Shown: positions 34,183-43,318 of the stretch, one piece after another | Position numbering within the stretch: the first letter of the stretch is position 1 | Layout: the number at the start of each line of letters is the position of its first letter | Source of the DNA: an uncultured Bacilli bacterium | GTDB lineage: Bacteria > Bacillota_I > Bacilli_A > RF39 > UBA660 | Assembly: GCA_944332635.1 (NCBI GenBank) | Contig: CALVKI010000046.1 | Location: 1 to 47,375, forward strand | Reading direction: 5' to 3' | Length of the DNA: 47,375 nucleotides | Made by a program: the position numbers and the translations under genes | The notes under the pieces: generated by a model | What the model was told of the DNA's origin: nothing | Database searches by the model: none | The model's input: only the letters and a program-made list of their open reading frames with translations

Positions 34183-35436
34183 TTAAATTACTTCTGCATT
34201 GATGGTTCCATCTTTTAGAGTGAGTTCTATTTTATCTTTTGATTTTAATTCTTTTGTACTAGTTATTACTTTACCATTCTTTTTTGTCATAGAATATCCT
34301 CTTTGGATTGTTAGTAATGGACTTAGTGTTTCTAATTTTGAAATTAGTTGTAAATATTTGTTTTGTTTTATTTCTGTTAGTTTTTTAGGATTTTGAAAAA
34401 TATAAGAACTCATAATAGATATATATTTCTTTTCTTTTTGAGCTATTATATTTTTGCCAGTATATTTTAATCTATCTAAGATGCTATCAAATTGTAATTC
34501 TTTTGCTTGATAGATTGCAATTGGATTTTGAAAAATATATCTACTTTTTATTTCTTCTAATTTTTGAGTGTTAATATTAATTTTATGTTGCATAGCTTTA
34601 TTTAATCGTATTTTCAATTGATTTAAATAGTTTTCAACATCTGTTTTTTGTGGGACAGCTAATTCTGCTGCACCTGTAGGTGTTGGTGCTCGTAAGTCGG
34701 CAACGAAATCAGCAATTGTAAAGTCGATTTCATGCCCTACAGCACTTATTATAGGTATGTCACATGCAAATATACTTCTAGCAACAATTTCCTCGTTAAA
34801 TGGCCATAAGTCTTCGATTGAACCTCCACCACGACCTACTATCAATGTATCTAAATCATAGTCTTTTGCTCTTTCAATTTGTTTTACTATATCTTCTTTA
34901 GCGTTTTCTCCTTGTACAAGTGATGGGAAAAGAATAACTTCGGCCATTGGCCATCTTCTTTTTATAGTTGAAATGATATCTTTGATAGCTGCTCCAGTTG
35001 GTGCTGTTACTACCCCTATTCTAGTTGGTATTTTGGGGATAATTTTTTTGTACTCTTTTTTGAATAATCCTTCTTGCTCTAATTTCTTTTTTAATTGCTC
35101 AAAAGCTATATATAAATTTCCTACTCCGTCTTCTAACATGTCATTTACATAAATTTGATAACCACCATTGGCTTCAAAAACACTTATTTTTCCTGTTACT
35201 AATACTTTCATTCCATCTTGAGGGGTAAATTTGATTTTTTTTGTGTTTGATGAAAACATAATAGCATTTATTCTTGATGATTCATCTTTTAAAGTGAAGT
35301 AGAAATGTCCCCTACTATGTGCTTTAAAATTAGATATTTCTCCTTTTAAAAATACTTCATTTAAGTTAACATCATTATCTATTTTATATTTAATATATCG
35401 TGTTAATTGAGTTACTGTGATATATTTATTGTTCAT
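34183..35436 (-). CDS. xseA: Exodeoxyribonuclease VII large subunit, 417 aa
   Basis: The N-terminal OB-fold (about 5-100) contains LTRYIKYKIDND and LKGEISNFKAHSRGHFYFTLKD. The catalytic domain has RIGVVTAPTGAAIKDI, then YDLDTLIVGRGGGSIEDLWPF and PIISAVGHEIDFTIADFVADLRAPTP. The last is the family's most conserved block. A coiled-coil region and the C-terminal QRGYSMTKKNGKVI follow. GAGGTAAAT precedes the ATG. Confidence 0.96.
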   Translation of the reverse strand: MNNKYITVTQLTRYIKYKIDNDVNLNEVFLKGEISNFKAHSRGHFYFTLKDESSRINAIMFSSNTKKIKFTPQDGMKVLVTGKISVFEANGGYQIYVNDMLEDGVGNLYIAFEQLKKKLEQEGLFKKEYKKIIPKIPTRIGVVTAPTGAAIKDIISTIKRRWPMAEVILFPSLVQGENAKEDIVKQIERAKDYDLDTLIVGRGGGSIEDLWPFNEEIVARSIFACDIPIISAVGHEIDFTIADFVADLRAPTPTGAAELAVPQKTDVENYLNQLKIRLNKAMQHKININTQKLEEIKSRYIFQNPIAIYQAKELQFDSILDRLKYTGKNIIAQKEKKYISIMSSYIFQNPKKLTEIKQNKYLQLISKLETLSPLLTIQRGYSMTKKNGKVITSTKELKSKDKIELTLKDGTINAEVI

Positions 35437-35446
35437 ATTTACCTCT

Positions 35447-35848
35447 TTATCTTTCTTCTTCGTGATATATTTTGTCTAAAATACCATTTATCATCTTAGT
35501 TACTGCATCTTCAGAATATTTTTTTGAAAGTTCGATTGATTCATTGATTGCTACTATACTTGGTGTGTCTGTATAGATAAGTTCATATATTCCTAGGGAA
35601 ATGATAGCTTGGTCGACTTTGTTTAAGCGGTCGATAGTCCAATTGTTCATGTATTTATTTGCTAATTCATTTATCTCTTTTTGTTTTTTTATAATTCCTT
35701 TTACGCAATTGTTTACATATTCATTTTTTACTTCTAGTTGTTCTTTTATGAGATTATCAATATCATAATCATTTTTAGTTTTATCTAATATATATGTTTG
35801 ATAAATTACTTTCATTATAATTTCTCTTAATTCGCTTCTGTTTTTCAT
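35447..35848 (-). CDS. nusB: Transcription antitermination factor NusB, 133 aa
   Basis: NusB binds boxA RNA with NusE (S10) in rRNA antitermination. The start NRSELREIIMKVIYQTYI and the C-terminal half (NNWTIDRLNKVDQAIISLGIYEL; quoted by parts: WTIDRLNKVDQAIISLGIYEL is longer than the limit, key residues are W, R, D) match the all-helical NusB fold, ending in SEDAVTKMINGILDKI. AAAGGA precedes the ATG. It lies 4 bases after mutS and 10 before xseA, the usual nusB-xseA order. Confidence 0.93.
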   Translation of the reverse strand: MKNRSELREIIMKVIYQTYILDKTKNDYDIDNLIKEQLEVKNEYVNNCVKGIIKKQKEINELANKYMNNWTIDRLNKVDQAIISLGIYELIYTDTPSIVAINESIELSKKYSEDAVTKMINGILDKIYHEEER

Positions 35849-35852
35849 ATAT

Positions 35853-38405
35853 TTATTCCTTTCGATTTACTTTTTTTTTCAATTCATACAAATAATTTAA
35901 TGCTTCCATAGGAGTCATTTCTAATGGGTTGATTTCTTTTATTTTTTCTTCAATTTCGTTTTTCTTTGGTTCAATCTCATTTTCAGTTAATTCAAATAAT
36001 GAAGTTTGAGTAAATGTTTCTTTCTTTATATTTTTTTTCTCATATATATTTAATATTTCATCTGCTCTTTTAATTAATGATTCAGGTAAATGCGCAAGAC
36101 TAGCAACATGAATACCATAACTTTTATCAACTGCTCCATTTTTTATTTTATGTAAAAATGTAATTTGTCCTTCTTTCTCAATTGCTGATACATGTACATT
36201 TTTTAAATGTTTTAAATCTTTTTCTAAAGCTGTTAGTTCATGGTAATGTGTTGAAAACATTGTCTTTGCTTTAATTTTATCATGAATGTATTCTAATATT
36301 GCTTGTGCTAGGCTCATCCCATCATAAGTTGCGGTTCCTCGTCCTAATTCGTCAAATAGGATTAGACTGTGTTCGGTTGCTTCACTAATTGCAGTATTAG
36401 CTTCTTTCATTTCTATCATGAATGTGGATTCGCCACTTACTAAGTCATCACTTGCTCCGATTCTTGTAAATATCTTATCAAAAATAGGCATTATGCAGCT
36501 TTTGCAAGGAACAAAACAACCTATTTGAGCCATGATTACGGTAATTGCACATTGGCGCATATAAGTTGATTTTCCTGCCATATTTGGTCCTGTGATTAAT
36601 AGAATATCAGTTGTTTTATCCATGATTATATCATTTGGGATATATTTATCTTTCATGACTTGTTCTACAACTGGATGACGACACTCGATCATTTTTATCA
36701 TTTTGTCTTCTGTTAATGTTGGGCGTACAAACTTATATTGGTCACTTATGATAGAAAATGCTTGTAGCATATCTATTTCGCTGATAATTTTAGATGCTTT
36801 CTGAAGTTTAGAGATGTATCTTTTTACTACTTCTCTAATATCCATAAATATTTTATATTCTAAGTTAATAATTTTTTCTTCTGCTCCTAAAATAATGTTT
36901 TCTTTTTCTTTTAGTGATGAAGTTGTATATCTTTCACAGTTTGCTAGAGTTTGTTTTCTATCATAGCCAAATTCATCTTTTATTAAATGTTTTTGTCCTT
37001 TTGATACTTCTATATAATATCCAAATACTTTATTAAAACCAACTTTTAAATTTTTTATACCAGTACGATCTCTTTCTTTTTGTTCTAGTTCTAAAATGAA
37101 GTCTTTAGAACCACTACTTATTTTCTTTAATTCGTCTAACTCTTTATTGTATCCTGGCTTAATTAGATGTCCTTCGTGTAAAGAAAAAGGTGCATCTTCT
37201 AATATTGTTCTATCAAGTAGTTCATATAATTCATCTAATGTTTCTATTTTTTTATCATACTTTAGTTCTTCTAGAATTTCTTTGATTTTTGGAAATGATT
37301 TTAATGAGTTTTTTAATTGTAATAAATCTTTAGCATTTAAATTGCCATAACTAATTCTTCCAGCTAGCCTTTCTAAATCATATACATTTGCTAATTCTTT
37401 AGTTAAATCATCTCGTAATATAAATTCAGTTGATAGTTTTTCTATCATGTTATAACGTCTTTCTATAGCTATTCTATTGGTTAGTGGGTTTTCAATGTTG
37501 TATTTTAAATATCTTGAGCCCATAGCTGTTTTATTTTTGTCTAACAACCATAATAAACTATATTGACGTTCTCTATTTCTTAATGTTTCTGTCAATTCAA
37601 GATTTCTCTTTGTATTGTTATCAAATTCTAAGTATTCACTATTCTTTATAATTCTACATTTTTGGAGATGGTGTAAATCTCCTTTTTTTGTATCTAATAT
37701 GTAATATAGTAAATGTTTTAATGTAGATATGAATCTTATATCTTCAATATTTTTATATATATATTCATAGTTTTTGTCATCTGACTCTTCTTTCGTGATT
37801 GTTACTAAAACATTATAGTTACTTCTTAATATTTCTATTATTTCTCGATTGGTATTGTTATTTACTATAACTTCTTTAAATCCGTGCTTTGCAATTTCTT
37901 TTATTACTTTTTCTTTTTCTCCTTCTACTAGCATAGCATAAACTTCTCCAGTAGAAATATCAGCAAAACTAATTCCATAGCAATAGTCAAAGCTATATAT
38001 ATTAGCAATGTAATTGTTACTTTTAGAATCTATATTTTCATCTATTCTAGTTCCTTTGGTAACTACTTGTATTACATCTCTTTTTACCATTCCTTTAGTA
38101 AGTTTTGGATCTTCTAGTTGCTCACAGATAGCTACTTTGTAGCCTTTTTCTATTAGTTCATCAACATATCCAACATATGCGTGATGTGGTATGCCACACA
38201 TAGGAACTCGCTCTTCTAACCCTGCTTGTTTCCCTGTTAATGTTAACTCTAAAACGCGGGAAGCTATTATTGCATCATCAAAAAACATTTCATAGAAGTC
38301 ACCGAGGCGAAAAAAGATAATACAGTCTTCGTATTTATCTTTTATTTCCATATATTGTTGCATCATAGGACTTAATTTATCTCTTTGTACTTCACTACGT
38401 TTCAT
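35853..38405 (-). CDS. mutS: DNA mismatch repair protein MutS, 850 aa
   Basis: The N-terminal mismatch domain starts with LSPMMQQYMEIKDKYED and contains FFRLGDFYEMFFDDA, with the Phe-x-Glu wedge. The connector, core and clamp domains follow. The ATPase has Walker A TGPNMAGKSTYMRQ, then SGESTFMIEM, Walker B LILFDELGRGTATYDG, and FSTHYHELT. The C-terminus is short, as in other low-GC MutS. ATG at 38405 is chosen over the frame's first Leu codon (38426); the ribosome site is weak (GTGGTGA). No mutL lies in the window. Confidence 0.96.
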   Translation of the reverse strand: MKRSEVQRDKLSPMMQQYMEIKDKYEDCIIFFRLGDFYEMFFDDAIIASRVLELTLTGKQAGLEERVPMCGIPHHAYVGYVDELIEKGYKVAICEQLEDPKLTKGMVKRDVIQVVTKGTRIDENIDSKSNNYIANIYSFDYCYGISFADISTGEVYAMLVEGEKEKVIKEIAKHGFKEVIVNNNTNREIIEILRSNYNVLVTITKEESDDKNYEYIYKNIEDIRFISTLKHLLYYILDTKKGDLHHLQKCRIIKNSEYLEFDNNTKRNLELTETLRNRERQYSLLWLLDKNKTAMGSRYLKYNIENPLTNRIAIERRYNMIEKLSTEFILRDDLTKELANVYDLERLAGRISYGNLNAKDLLQLKNSLKSFPKIKEILEELKYDKKIETLDELYELLDRTILEDAPFSLHEGHLIKPGYNKELDELKKISSGSKDFILELEQKERDRTGIKNLKVGFNKVFGYYIEVSKGQKHLIKDEFGYDRKQTLANCERYTTSSLKEKENIILGAEEKIINLEYKIFMDIREVVKRYISKLQKASKIISEIDMLQAFSIISDQYKFVRPTLTEDKMIKMIECRHPVVEQVMKDKYIPNDIIMDKTTDILLITGPNMAGKSTYMRQCAITVIMAQIGCFVPCKSCIMPIFDKIFTRIGASDDLVSGESTFMIEMKEANTAISEATEHSLILFDELGRGTATYDGMSLAQAILEYIHDKIKAKTMFSTHYHELTALEKDLKHLKNVHVSAIEKEGQITFLHKIKNGAVDKSYGIHVASLAHLPESLIKRADEILNIYEKKNIKKETFTQTSLFELTENEIEPKKNEIEEKIKEINPLEMTPMEALNYLYELKKKVNRKE

Positions 38406-38467
38406 TTTTTTCACCACTAGTAACATTATAGCAAAATTTAATATTATTTCATAGTAAAACAGTAATT

Positions 38468-39472
38468 TTATGTATGCAAAAATGTTATTTTTTTATGTAT
38501 AATGTATAATAACTCTTTCTTTTTATTTAATAGGTTCATAAAATTTATTTTGAATTCACTTTTTGTTTTCAAGATTGTATAAGTGCTTTTTTTTCTTTTA
38601 GTTATCTTACTAAAGGATATTGCTAGTTTTTCGATAGGGATAAATAAATTGGCTTGTTTTTTATATGTATTTAATACAGAATTCATTAAAGTTATATAGG
38701 AGTTAGTTTCTGTTTCTAATTTGATAGTAATTATGTCTTTTGGAATGATATTATTTGCATATTTTATATATAAATATATTTTTTTTGTATAAAGACCGTT
38801 TTCTCTAAGCTTTAAAATATTAAAATCTAATAAATTTACTAATTCCTGTTGGCTTTCTTTTCTTGTTTTAATGGTTTTAAAGTTTGTACAAGCAGAAACT
38901 GTTCTTGGAATATTATTTTCTTTTAATTCTTTTAATGTAGTACTTTCTATTCCTAGAGAATGATTAATTAAATATTCAGCATTATATCCAAATTCTTCAT
39001 AAAGTTTTTTGTATGAATAATTTCTAATGTCTTCCATAGTGCATATTTTTAGTTTTTTTAGTTTTAACATCATGCTGTTACTAATCTGCCAAAAGTCGCT
39101 TAATGGTTTGTATGTCGAGCAAGTTAAAATGTATTTTTTTTCGTCTAAATATGCAATTTCTAGTTTTTTTATATTGGTTATGATATCACATGCTGTTTTT
39201 GCTAGGAATAGATTGGTACCTACTCCTATTTTTACTTTTAAATGATATTTATTTTTTAAGTTTTCTTTTATATTGTTTGCTAATTGGTATGTAGATTTTT
39301 TGTATAATTCTTCATAGTTTGTAATATCTATAAAGTATTCTTTGTTATTATACATAAAAATATCTTCATAAAAAAACATATCTGTAAGTTCTTCATATAA
39401 TTCTTCTTCTAGTTTTTTATTTATAGTAGCTTTTTCAGATTTGATTTGTAGTACTAAGTATTTTTTTTTCAT
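38468..39472 (-). CDS. Y-family DNA polymerase homologue lacking catalytic aspartates, 334 aa
   Basis: The palm's second half, thumb and little finger align with UvrX/PolY-type polymerases: KIGVGTNLFLAKTACD, PLSDFWQISN, then YKKLYEEFGYNAEYLINHSLGIE. The N-terminus VLQIKS stands where polymerases have (V/I)D.K(S/A): Q9 replaces the first metal Asp. MYNNKEYFIDIT stands where YSIDES(F/V)(I/L)D is expected: K44 replaces the second Asp, while E45 and D49 remain. About 60 residues between these motifs (most of the fingers) are missing. It is probably not a polymerase. The frame is intact, with GGGAGG before ATG 39472. Confidence 0.8.
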   Translation of the reverse strand: MKKKYLVLQIKSEKATINKKLEEELYEELTDMFFYEDIFMYNNKEYFIDITNYEELYKKSTYQLANNIKENLKNKYHLKVKIGVGTNLFLAKTACDIITNIKKLEIAYLDEKKYILTCSTYKPLSDFWQISNSMMLKLKKLKICTMEDIRNYSYKKLYEEFGYNAEYLINHSLGIESTTLKELKENNIPRTVSACTNFKTIKTRKESQQELVNLLDFNILKLRENGLYTKKIYLYIKYANNIIPKDIITIKLETETNSYITLMNSVLNTYKKQANLFIPIEKLAISFSKITKRKKSTYTILKTKSEFKINFMNLLNKKKELLYIIHKKITFLHT

Positions 39473-39502
39473 ATTTTTTCCTCCCTTTTATTATCTGTTT
39501 CT

Positions 39503-39532
39503 ATTATAGTACAATTGTTCGACCGAAAACAA
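39503..39532 (-). promoter_or_regulatory. Promoter of the Y-family homologue
   Basis: On the minus strand TTGTTT (39532-39527) and TATAAT (39508-39503) are 18 bases apart. The gene starts 31 bases after the -10 box. Confidence 0.6.
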
Positions 39533-39540
39533 TCGAACAA
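39515..39540. promoter_or_regulatory. Perfect inverted repeat over the -35 and spacer region
   Basis: TTGTTCGA (39515-39522) and TCGAACAA (39533-39540) are perfect complements with a 10-base spacer, covering the -35 box of the Y-family homologue. On the minus strand CGAACAATTGTAC also comes close to the Gram-positive LexA site (CGAAC....GTTCG), with mismatches. It is a candidate operator. Confidence 0.55.
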
Positions 39541-39572
39541 ATAAAAAAACTCGAAAAAAATTTCGAGAAAAT

Positions 39573-39595
39573 AAAAAAAGAGGTTTCTCCTCTTT
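39573..39595 (-). terminator. Terminator after murC
   Basis: On the minus strand AAAGAGG, a 5-base loop, CCTCTTT, then more T. A second hairpin (CTCGAAA/TTTCGAG, 39550-39567) lies just beyond it. Confidence 0.85.
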
Positions 39596-40898
39596 ATTTT
39601 ATCAAGTTTTTAAAACTGTCAATTAATTTGTCAACATATGCACAGCTCATAAAACATACAACAGAATTTTTTTCATCTTTTAATTTTTCAATAGTATCTA
39701 AGCTGATCATTTCTCCATTTTTTAGTTTATCTGTAATAATATGAGAAGTAACTCCTGGATAATCTTCTTGACGTTCTCTGTTACAATCGATCTCTGTTAA
39801 ATAAGTTTTATCAGCAATACTAAATGCTTCAATAAATTCATCTTTAAAATCTTTTGTCCTAGAATAAGTGTTTGGAACGAAAACTACTACTAAACGTTTA
39901 TTAGGATATTTTTGCTTAACTGCTTCTAATGTTACTTTTATTTCTGTTGGATGATGTGCATAATCATCAATAATTACACAGTTATTTATTTTTGTTTCTG
40001 CAAAGCGTCTTTTAGCATTTTGAAAGGTTTTTAATAGACTGTGAATTTGTTCCATAGTTAATCCTAATTCTTTTGCGATAGTAATTGCTGCTGTGGCATT
40101 AGCAACCATATGTTTTCCGTATAATGGAATATCAAAATGACCAAATAATTCGTTATTTATGTATAAATCGAATACAGAACCAGTTTCTAGTAGTTCCATG
40201 TTTTTAATTACTACATCATTATTTTCTTTAAATCCATAAAATAATACTTTGGTTTTATAGTTGATTTTCCTAACCTCTTCATTATCTCCATTAGCAACTA
40301 CTAATTTTTTTGTTTGATTTGCAAAAATTTCAAAAGTATTTCTGATATCATCAATATCTTTATAACATTCTAGATGTTCTGCTTCGATATTAGTGATGAT
40401 TGAATATGCAGGATGATAATCTGTAAAATGACGATTGAATTCATCACTTTCTACAACGAAATATTTGTTTTTCTTATCTGCATAACCATCTCCGGCACCA
40501 ATAAAGTAATTACAACCGGTAGTCTCTTCTAAAAGGTGTCTAATTAGTGATGAAGTAGTTGTTTTTCCATGAGTACCACTTACACCGATAGTTTCAAACA
40601 TATCAATAACGTCTCCCATTAATTCACTGTATTTTTTTACAGTTAATCCTAAGCTTCTAACTCTTTTCATTTCTTCATGATCTTCTTTAAAGGCTACACT
40701 ATATGTTACAATTGTATCCTTATCTATTCCGTGGTCATGATCATAATAAATTGGAATATTTCTTTTTTCTAGACCATCTTGCGTAAATTTGTGTCCTCTT
40801 GCGTCATCATATCCACTTACTTCATTTCCTAAATCATAAAGTATTTGAGCAAGGGTTGACATTCCTGTTCCTTTTATTCCTATGCAGTAATATTTCAT
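39594..40898 (-). CDS. murC: UDP-N-acetylmuramate--L-alanine ligase, 434 aa
   Basis: MurC adds the first residue, L-Ala, to the peptidoglycan stem peptide. Domain 1 begins YCIGIKGTGMSTLAQIL. The Mur ligase ATP motif is GVSGTHGKTTTSS (near residue 110). The central domain includes ESDEFNRHF and TNIEAEHLECY, then NAKRRFAE. The C-terminal domain starts at IIDDYAHHPTEIK. GAGGAG precedes the ATG. It shows that the cell has a peptidoglycan wall. Confidence 0.95.
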   Translation of the reverse strand: MKYYCIGIKGTGMSTLAQILYDLGNEVSGYDDARGHKFTQDGLEKRNIPIYYDHDHGIDKDTIVTYSVAFKEDHEEMKRVRSLGLTVKKYSELMGDVIDMFETIGVSGTHGKTTTSSLIRHLLEETTGCNYFIGAGDGYADKKNKYFVVESDEFNRHFTDYHPAYSIITNIEAEHLECYKDIDDIRNTFEIFANQTKKLVVANGDNEEVRKINYKTKVLFYGFKENNDVVIKNMELLETGSVFDLYINNELFGHFDIPLYGKHMVANATAAITIAKELGLTMEQIHSLLKTFQNAKRRFAETKINNCVIIDDYAHHPTEIKVTLEAVKQKYPNKRLVVVFVPNTYSRTKDFKDEFIEAFSIADKTYLTEIDCNRERQEDYPGVTSHIITDKLKNGEMISLDTIEKLKDEKNSVVCFMSCAYVDKLIDSFKNLIK

Positions 40899-40964
40899 AT
40901 TTTCACTCCTCTTCTTTGTATTTAGTATACGCTAGTTTTTACTTCTAGTAAAGTTTACTTTATT

Positions 40965-41585
40965 TTATGATAAATGTTCTAATTTTGTTAGTTCATGTTC
41001 TTTTTTTGAATAAATACACCCACAATAATCTTGCCTATATAAACCATATTCTTTGGATAATTCAATACTTCGTTTATAGCCATTTTTCTTCTTAAAGTCA
41101 GCATATAAATAAGTTGGTGTATATTCTTTATTTAAGTTTTCACCTATTTCATTGAGCCACTTACTGTTTTTGTATGGACTAATACTTAAGGTTGTTGTAA
41201 AGTAGTCAAAATTTAATTCTTCTGCTACTTTGGCTGTTTCTTTTAATCTTAATTCATAGCATTTGTAGCAACGCTTTCCTCGTTCTTTTTCTTTTTCTAA
41301 CCCTGCTGATATATCAAAGAATTCTTTTGGGTTATATCTTCCTCTTAGTACTTTTATATTTTTTATGTTTAGCTTTTTAACAAAGTTTTCGATTTCGTTT
41401 AATCTTTTTTCATATTCTTCTGGTTCAGTAATATTTGGATTATAGTATAAAATGGTGATATCAAAATATTTAGAAATACGCTCTAATACAGCTGAAGAAC
41501 AGGGGGCACAACAAGCGTGTAATAATAATTTATTTTTTGTGGAAATATTTTTGATTTGATTTTCCATCTCTAAATCATAATTCAT
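40965..41585 (-). CDS. queH: Epoxyqueuosine reductase QueH, 206 aa
   Basis: QueH (formerly DUF208) performs the last step of queuosine tRNA modification and replaces QueG in many Bacillota. The Cys motifs are HACCAPCSS at the N-terminus, RCYKCYELRL in the middle, and DYCGCIYS near the end. Together they would hold an iron-sulfur cluster and further metal. FDYFTTTLSISPYKNS is also family-typical. GAGGTGAT precedes the ATG. Confidence 0.93.
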   Translation of the reverse strand: MNYDLEMENQIKNISTKNKLLLHACCAPCSSAVLERISKYFDITILYYNPNITEPEEYEKRLNEIENFVKKLNIKNIKVLRGRYNPKEFFDISAGLEKEKERGKRCYKCYELRLKETAKVAEELNFDYFTTTLSISPYKNSKWLNEIGENLNKEYTPTYLYADFKKKNGYKRSIELSKEYGLYRQDYCGCIYSKKEHELTKLEHLS

Positions 41586-41653
41586 TCTATCACCTCTATT
41601 CCTGTATTATATCATAGATTATTATTCTATGTTATACTTTTCTTGGTGATGAT

Positions 41654-42535
41654 ATGAAAAAGATAGAATATATTATTCTTGGACATCTAAATCCTGATGT
41701 AGATAGTATTGTTAGTGGGGTTTTGTTAGAGAGATATTTAAATCGTTTAGGTTATTCCGCTAAATTTGTTATACCGGATTTAGAAGTAGATAGTGAAAAT
41801 ATTGATATTTGTTGTAGATATGGTATTAATCTGAGAGATTATAAAGACAGTTTACCTGATGATAAGGAACAAAAATATATTTTGGTGGATCATTTTGAAA
41901 GGACTGTTGATGGTCAAGTTGTAGGGGTTATTGATCATCATCCTACTGGGAAAGAATTATCATATCCATATTATAGAAATGAAAGAGCTAGTTCTACGGC
42001 GAGTATGATTGTTAAAGGACGTGAGAAACAGTTTACAACAGAAGAGATTTGTCTTGCAGTTCTTGCTACGATGGTCGATACTGTATCTTTTCATTCTAGC
42101 AAAACACTTCCAGAAGATGTTGTTTGGGTTAAAGATATGGTGAATTCTTATAATCTTTCTTATTCACAGTTATGTAAAGAAGGACTTTGCTTAACTAATA
42201 TTTGTAAAGCAGATGATTTTTTATGGCATGGGTTAAAAGAATATCAATTTGACGATAAAAAGCTAGCATCTTCTTCTGTTTTGGTACTGAATCCAAATAA
42301 TTATAAAGAAATGCTTTCCAATGCATTTTTACTTATTCAAGATTATGTTTCTAACCATAGTTTAGAGTTATTTGCTTTACTTATTCATGATATGACTAAA
42401 TTCCAATCAGATGTTTATTATATTAGTTCTCATAAAGTTGAGAAAGAAGAATTTGATCATTTTGTATCGCGGGGAAGTGAAGTTATACCGGAATTAGAGA
42501 AAAAATTATATATAAAAAAATTAAACATTATTTAG
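41654..42535 (+). CDS. DHH-family phosphoesterase, inorganic-pyrophosphatase (PpaC)-like, 293 aa
   Basis: The N-terminal motif GHLNPDVDSIVS matches the GH.NPD.D...S start of manganese-dependent (class II) inorganic pyrophosphatases. VDHFERT and GVIDHHPTG supply the metal-binding Asp and DHH, and TMVDTVSFHS the last ligand. The C-terminal DHHA2 domain is shorter and more divergent. A pyrophosphatase role is likely, but a related phosphoesterase is possible. GGTGATG precedes ATG 41654. It is divergent from queH. Confidence 0.8.
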   Translation: MKKIEYIILGHLNPDVDSIVSGVLLERYLNRLGYSAKFVIPDLEVDSENIDICCRYGINLRDYKDSLPDDKEQKYILVDHFERTVDGQVVGVIDHHPTGKELSYPYYRNERASSTASMIVKGREKQFTTEEICLAVLATMVDTVSFHSSKTLPEDVVWVKDMVNSYNLSYSQLCKEGLCLTNICKADDFLWHGLKEYQFDDKKLASSSVLVLNPNNYKEMLSNAFLLIQDYVSNHSLELFALLIHDMTKFQSDVYYISSHKVEKEEFDHFVSRGSEVIPELEKKLYIKKLNII

Positions 42536-42568
42536 TATTGTTTACTTTTTTTATTCATATAATTTGGT

Positions 42569-43318
42569 ATGGATTCTATTATTATTAGTTTTTTTATTAC
42601 AATGTTTGCTGGATTATCTACTATGTTTGGAATATTTCCTATTTTTTTATCTAATTATAAAGAAGAAAAGATACTTCCAGCTGCTTTGTTATTTGCTAGT
42701 GGTGTTATGCTTACTATTTCTTTTTTGTCATTAATTCCTGAGGGATTTACTTTGTTTTTTCAAAACGCACTTATTGTACCTAGTATTTTGTTTACTGCTA
42801 TTTTTGTAGTGTTTGGAATTGTTTTTTCTGCTAGAATATCAAGAAAAATAGAAGAAAAGATTTCGTCTAATTATTTGTATCGTTTAGGTATTATTACTGT
42901 TATAGCATTAATATTTCATAATATACCTGAGGGAATTACTACATTTCTTTCTAGTCGTCATGATTTATCTTTAGGAGTTACTTTATCATTTGGAATAGCT
43001 CTGCATAATATACCAGAAGGAATCAGCGTTGCAATCCCTATTTATTATGCTACTAAAAGTCGGATCAAAGCTACTTTATTTACTTTTATTTCTGGATTTT
43101 CTGAGGTTGTTGGAGCAATTATTGCCTATTTATTTTTGGCACCGTTTATTACTGATTTTATTTTAGGTTGCATTCTTTCTATAGCAGCTGGAATTATGAT
43201 TCATATTTCTATTTGTGAGCTAATCCCTACTTCTTTTAAATATCCCTTGAGTATAAAGGTTTTGTTATTTTTTGTTTTTGGTATTTTAATTATGTTTTTA
43301 TGTCATTTTTTTATTTAA
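42569..43318 (+). CDS. ZIP-family metal transporter, 249 aa
   Basis: About eight membrane helices are visible. Metal-site motifs are FHNIPEGITTF (helix 4, near residue 115) and ALHNIPEGISVAIPIYY (helix 5), the ZIP (ZupT-like) signature for zinc and other divalent ions. GVMLTISFLSLIPEGF gives the earlier conserved block. No ribosome site precedes ATG 42569; instead TATAAT at 42558-42563 ends 5 bases before it, so the mRNA could be leaderless. It overlaps the convergent DUF2752 gene by 8 bases. Confidence 0.9.
   Translation: MDSIIISFFITMFAGLSTMFGIFPIFLSNYKEEKILPAALLFASGVMLTISFLSLIPEGFTLFFQNALIVPSILFTAIFVVFGIVFSARISRKIEEKISSNYLYRLGIITVIALIFHNIPEGITTFLSSRHDLSLGVTLSFGIALHNIPEGISVAIPIYYATKSRIKATLFTFISGFSEVVGAIIAYLFLAPFITDFILGCILSIAAGIMIHISICELIPTSFKYPLSIKVLLFFVFGILIMFLCHFFI

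Noticed and set aside
33901-34218. Ser-rich plus-strand frame over xseB
   Set aside because: It is antisense to xseB; the Ser/Phe composition is what the complement of AT-rich Lys/Glu codons gives.
37096-37350. Plus-strand frame inside mutS
   Set aside because: It is antisense to the MutS core domain, with no start signal.
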